From NCBI GenBank assembly GCA_964059195.1, contig CAXKWD010000006.1:176388825-176452824 (forward strand): a stretch of DNA of 64,000 nt, in the 5' to 3' direction. Below, piece after piece: positions 62,278 through 64,000 of this stretch (positions within the stretch are counted from its first letter, which is position 1; the number at the start of each line of letters is the position of its first letter). Below the pieces are notes generated by a model. That model did no database searches. It was not told the origin of the DNA and saw only the letters and a list, made by a program, of their open reading frames with translations. Origin of the DNA: Ectobius pallidus (Eukaryota > Arthropoda > Insecta > Blattodea > Ectobiidae). The position numbers were made by a program, and so were the translations under genes.

Positions 62278-62285
62278 CTTATAAC

Positions 62286-62669
62286 TAGGGCCCTAATCCT
62301 TTAGCTTTAAATTATTTTGTTCCTTGCTAGCTAACTGTGATATTTTAACATAATCATTTGATTCATTGCCATGGCAATCAGATAGTTCATTCTTATAAAA
62401 ACTAAAAATGGTTAAATAAAACGTTAAAAAAGTAAACATGGCTAAAACTGTTTTAAATTAAATTAATATAAAATACGTAACAAACTAAAAATTACTTTTT
62501 AAATCTGCCTACAGTTTGCATCTTGCCCATTGTTACCAGTACATGTGCAAGAGAAAATATAACATTGCATTTTGTATCTCCATTGCCCTGGTAAAGAAAT
62601 ACCTAATTTATTTAAAAGCGTATTAAATTCCTCGATCCGTATGCATCGCTTACGGCACTTGTATCGCAA
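62286..62669. other. Unassigned DNA
   Basis: AT-rich, nothing recognised. Confidence 0.3.
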
Positions 62670-63828
62670 TCTCTATATATATAAAAGGCTTTGTCCTGAC
62701 TGACTGACTGAATGAATGACAGGAATCAACGTACAGCCTAAACTATAACAGGTAGAGACTTGGAATTTTGACAGTACCTTCGTTTCATAATGTAGGTGCT
62801 CACTAAGAAAGGATTTTGAAAAATTCTGATTCTAAATGCCAAAAATTAAATGTTTTTGAAAATACTTAATCCCTTTTTACATAGAATTATCAATTCCAAA
62901 TCACAGAATATATTGTTGCCAAATGGTATCAGATGGGCTTGGAAAAAACAAATGAAATGCACTTTTGACAAATAAGAGAAGTTATAAAAATAATTCATGT
63001 TATAAATAAATATTACAGAATGAATGTTTGAATGTTTTTATCAGTAGTCATTAACATCAAGCAAGATGTTCTGGACATTGTCAAGATAAAATACAATACA
63101 AATTCCAATACAGTATGCTAGAATTACAATAAAAAATTAAAAGATATTTAAAATATCAGAACAGCATTCAAAGTACTCATTAACATTGTAAAATGGGTTT
63201 TGAGCCAGCCATTTAAACACTTCATCTTTAAAATAACTGAAAGATACAGTATTTGCCCTTTGGGGCAGTTTATTAAATAATGACACAGCCATCTGATCAA
63301 AAGAGTTCTTGGATTTTGTTAATCTGACAGGAGGCCCAAGAAGCAATGAAATCCACTAAAATAATGGAATCACATAACTTTCTCTACCCTGGACATAGAG
63401 AAAACAAAACGAGGTATGGTAATGTGTATATTATTATATTATATCGCAGGTTTTTGGAGAGAAAAGTATGAAAGTGATAATGCTTTCTGTTTAATTTCAT
63501 CCCCAAAACGGCTTTATGGTAACATAAGAGTGGGAAATTTCCCGCCTCGATATTACAATTTTATGTTACAGGAATTTCTGTTTCTTCTTATTTAAACCTC
63601 TACCATGCTTGCTGTGCACTGTACAAGCGATGGGATGCAAAATTCTAGATCCTCTATGAGCCATAAAAAACTATATCAAGCGTTTTCTGAGGGAATAGTT
63701 TGAGTGTAATAAGTCGTTCTTCCTATTTCAAATTATAAGGACCTAGAATTTAAAATTGAAAATCCTTCATAAGTTAATTTCCAATTACAAAATACAAAAC
63801 CCGGGCGACGCCGGGTCTTTTAAGCTAG
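62670..63828 (+). mobile_element. Non-autonomous Helitron (CCGGGCGACGCCGGG family), copy B
   Basis: A|TCTCTATATATATAAAAGGC to CCCGGGCGACGCCGGGTCTT, TTAAGCTAG|T. It carries a (GACT)n/(GAAT)n short expansion at the 5' end and a LINE insertion in the middle. Copy A gives the empty site (ACAGAATGAAATCCAC). Confidence 0.85.
63019..63345 (-). mobile_element. LINE 3' fragment nested in Helitron copy B
   Basis: The minus strand encodes KNSFDQMAVSLFNKLPQRAN, SYFKDEVFKWLAQNPFYNVN and EYFECC, a non-LTR ORF C-terminus. A short AATGA repeat lies at both edges. Severely 5' truncated. Confidence 0.75.
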
Positions 63829-63839
63829 TATACTATATA

Positions 63840-64000
63840 GCCTCTTCTTTGAATGTTGCGACTAAAAACGCAGGCTTATGGACAAACTAAAAATAAATAA
63901 CAAAAACAAGTGACTGCAAAAGTTTATTGCACTTTCCGCCGTTAAGAATAATTTCCGAAATATTCCCCTCTGACAATATGCATGGCCACACAACACAACT
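63840..64000 (-). repeat. Unknown interspersed repeat, inverted partial copy
   Basis: Inverse of 59646-59790 (TTGAATGTTGCGACTAAAAA, CCGTTAAGAATAATTTCC). Runs off the window edge. Confidence 0.6.

Noticed and set aside
1..64000. CRISPR array, operon or bacterial origin
   Set aside because: No spaced direct-repeat array, ribosome-binding-site-led gene clusters or bacterial genes; spliced animal gene and animal transposons throughout.

Overview
This is AT-rich insect nuclear DNA, probably from a large polyneopteran genome (cockroach or termite type). The evidence is spliced genes with GT-AG introns, many nested transposons of animal families (hAT, mariner, piggyBac, Harbinger, Helitron, Penelope-like, LINEs, tRNA-derived SINEs) and very low gene density. 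The cockroach placement is an inference from the repeat style, not a proof.

One gene is certain. A RagC/RagD GTPase lies on the + strand from 5051 to 25680. I could assemble it completely: eight coding exons, 389 residues, all intron phases consistent. The first coding exon contributes only the ATG. About 1.17 kb of coding sequence is spread over 20.6 kb, and every intron except the 76-bp intron 5 is filled with transposons. A second + strand gene is tentatively indicated by an exon at 47913-48082 that joins in frame to a short terminal exon at 52702-52747 followed by a poly(A) signal. An ATG-plus-donor at 36510 could be its start. I do not recognise that protein.

Layout: 1-5050, upstream DNA with two TIR elements and a dead mariner; 5051-25680, RagC/D and its intronic transposons; 25.7-36 kb, hAT, Helitron and Penelope-like palindromes and an inverted pair of tRNA-like units; 36-53 kb, possible second gene with SINEs, Helitrons, hAT and TA-flanked elements in its introns; 53-64 kb, only transposons, mainly two Helitron families and hAT elements.

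The most interesting signal is a series of hammerhead-ribozyme-like motifs, about fourteen in several divergent repeat families. Most lie in outward-facing arms of palindromic Penelope-like repeats. They share one layout: a CUGANGA-type core, usually one extra U, a six-pair helix, then GAA, a self-complementary 4-8 base block and a non-G base. The helices and the blocks differ between families but nearly always remain complementary. Core positions 3 and 8 appear as C-G, G-C and U-A, which looks like covariation. Hammerheads in Penelope-like elements are already known; the variety and the swapped core pairs seen here deserve testing.
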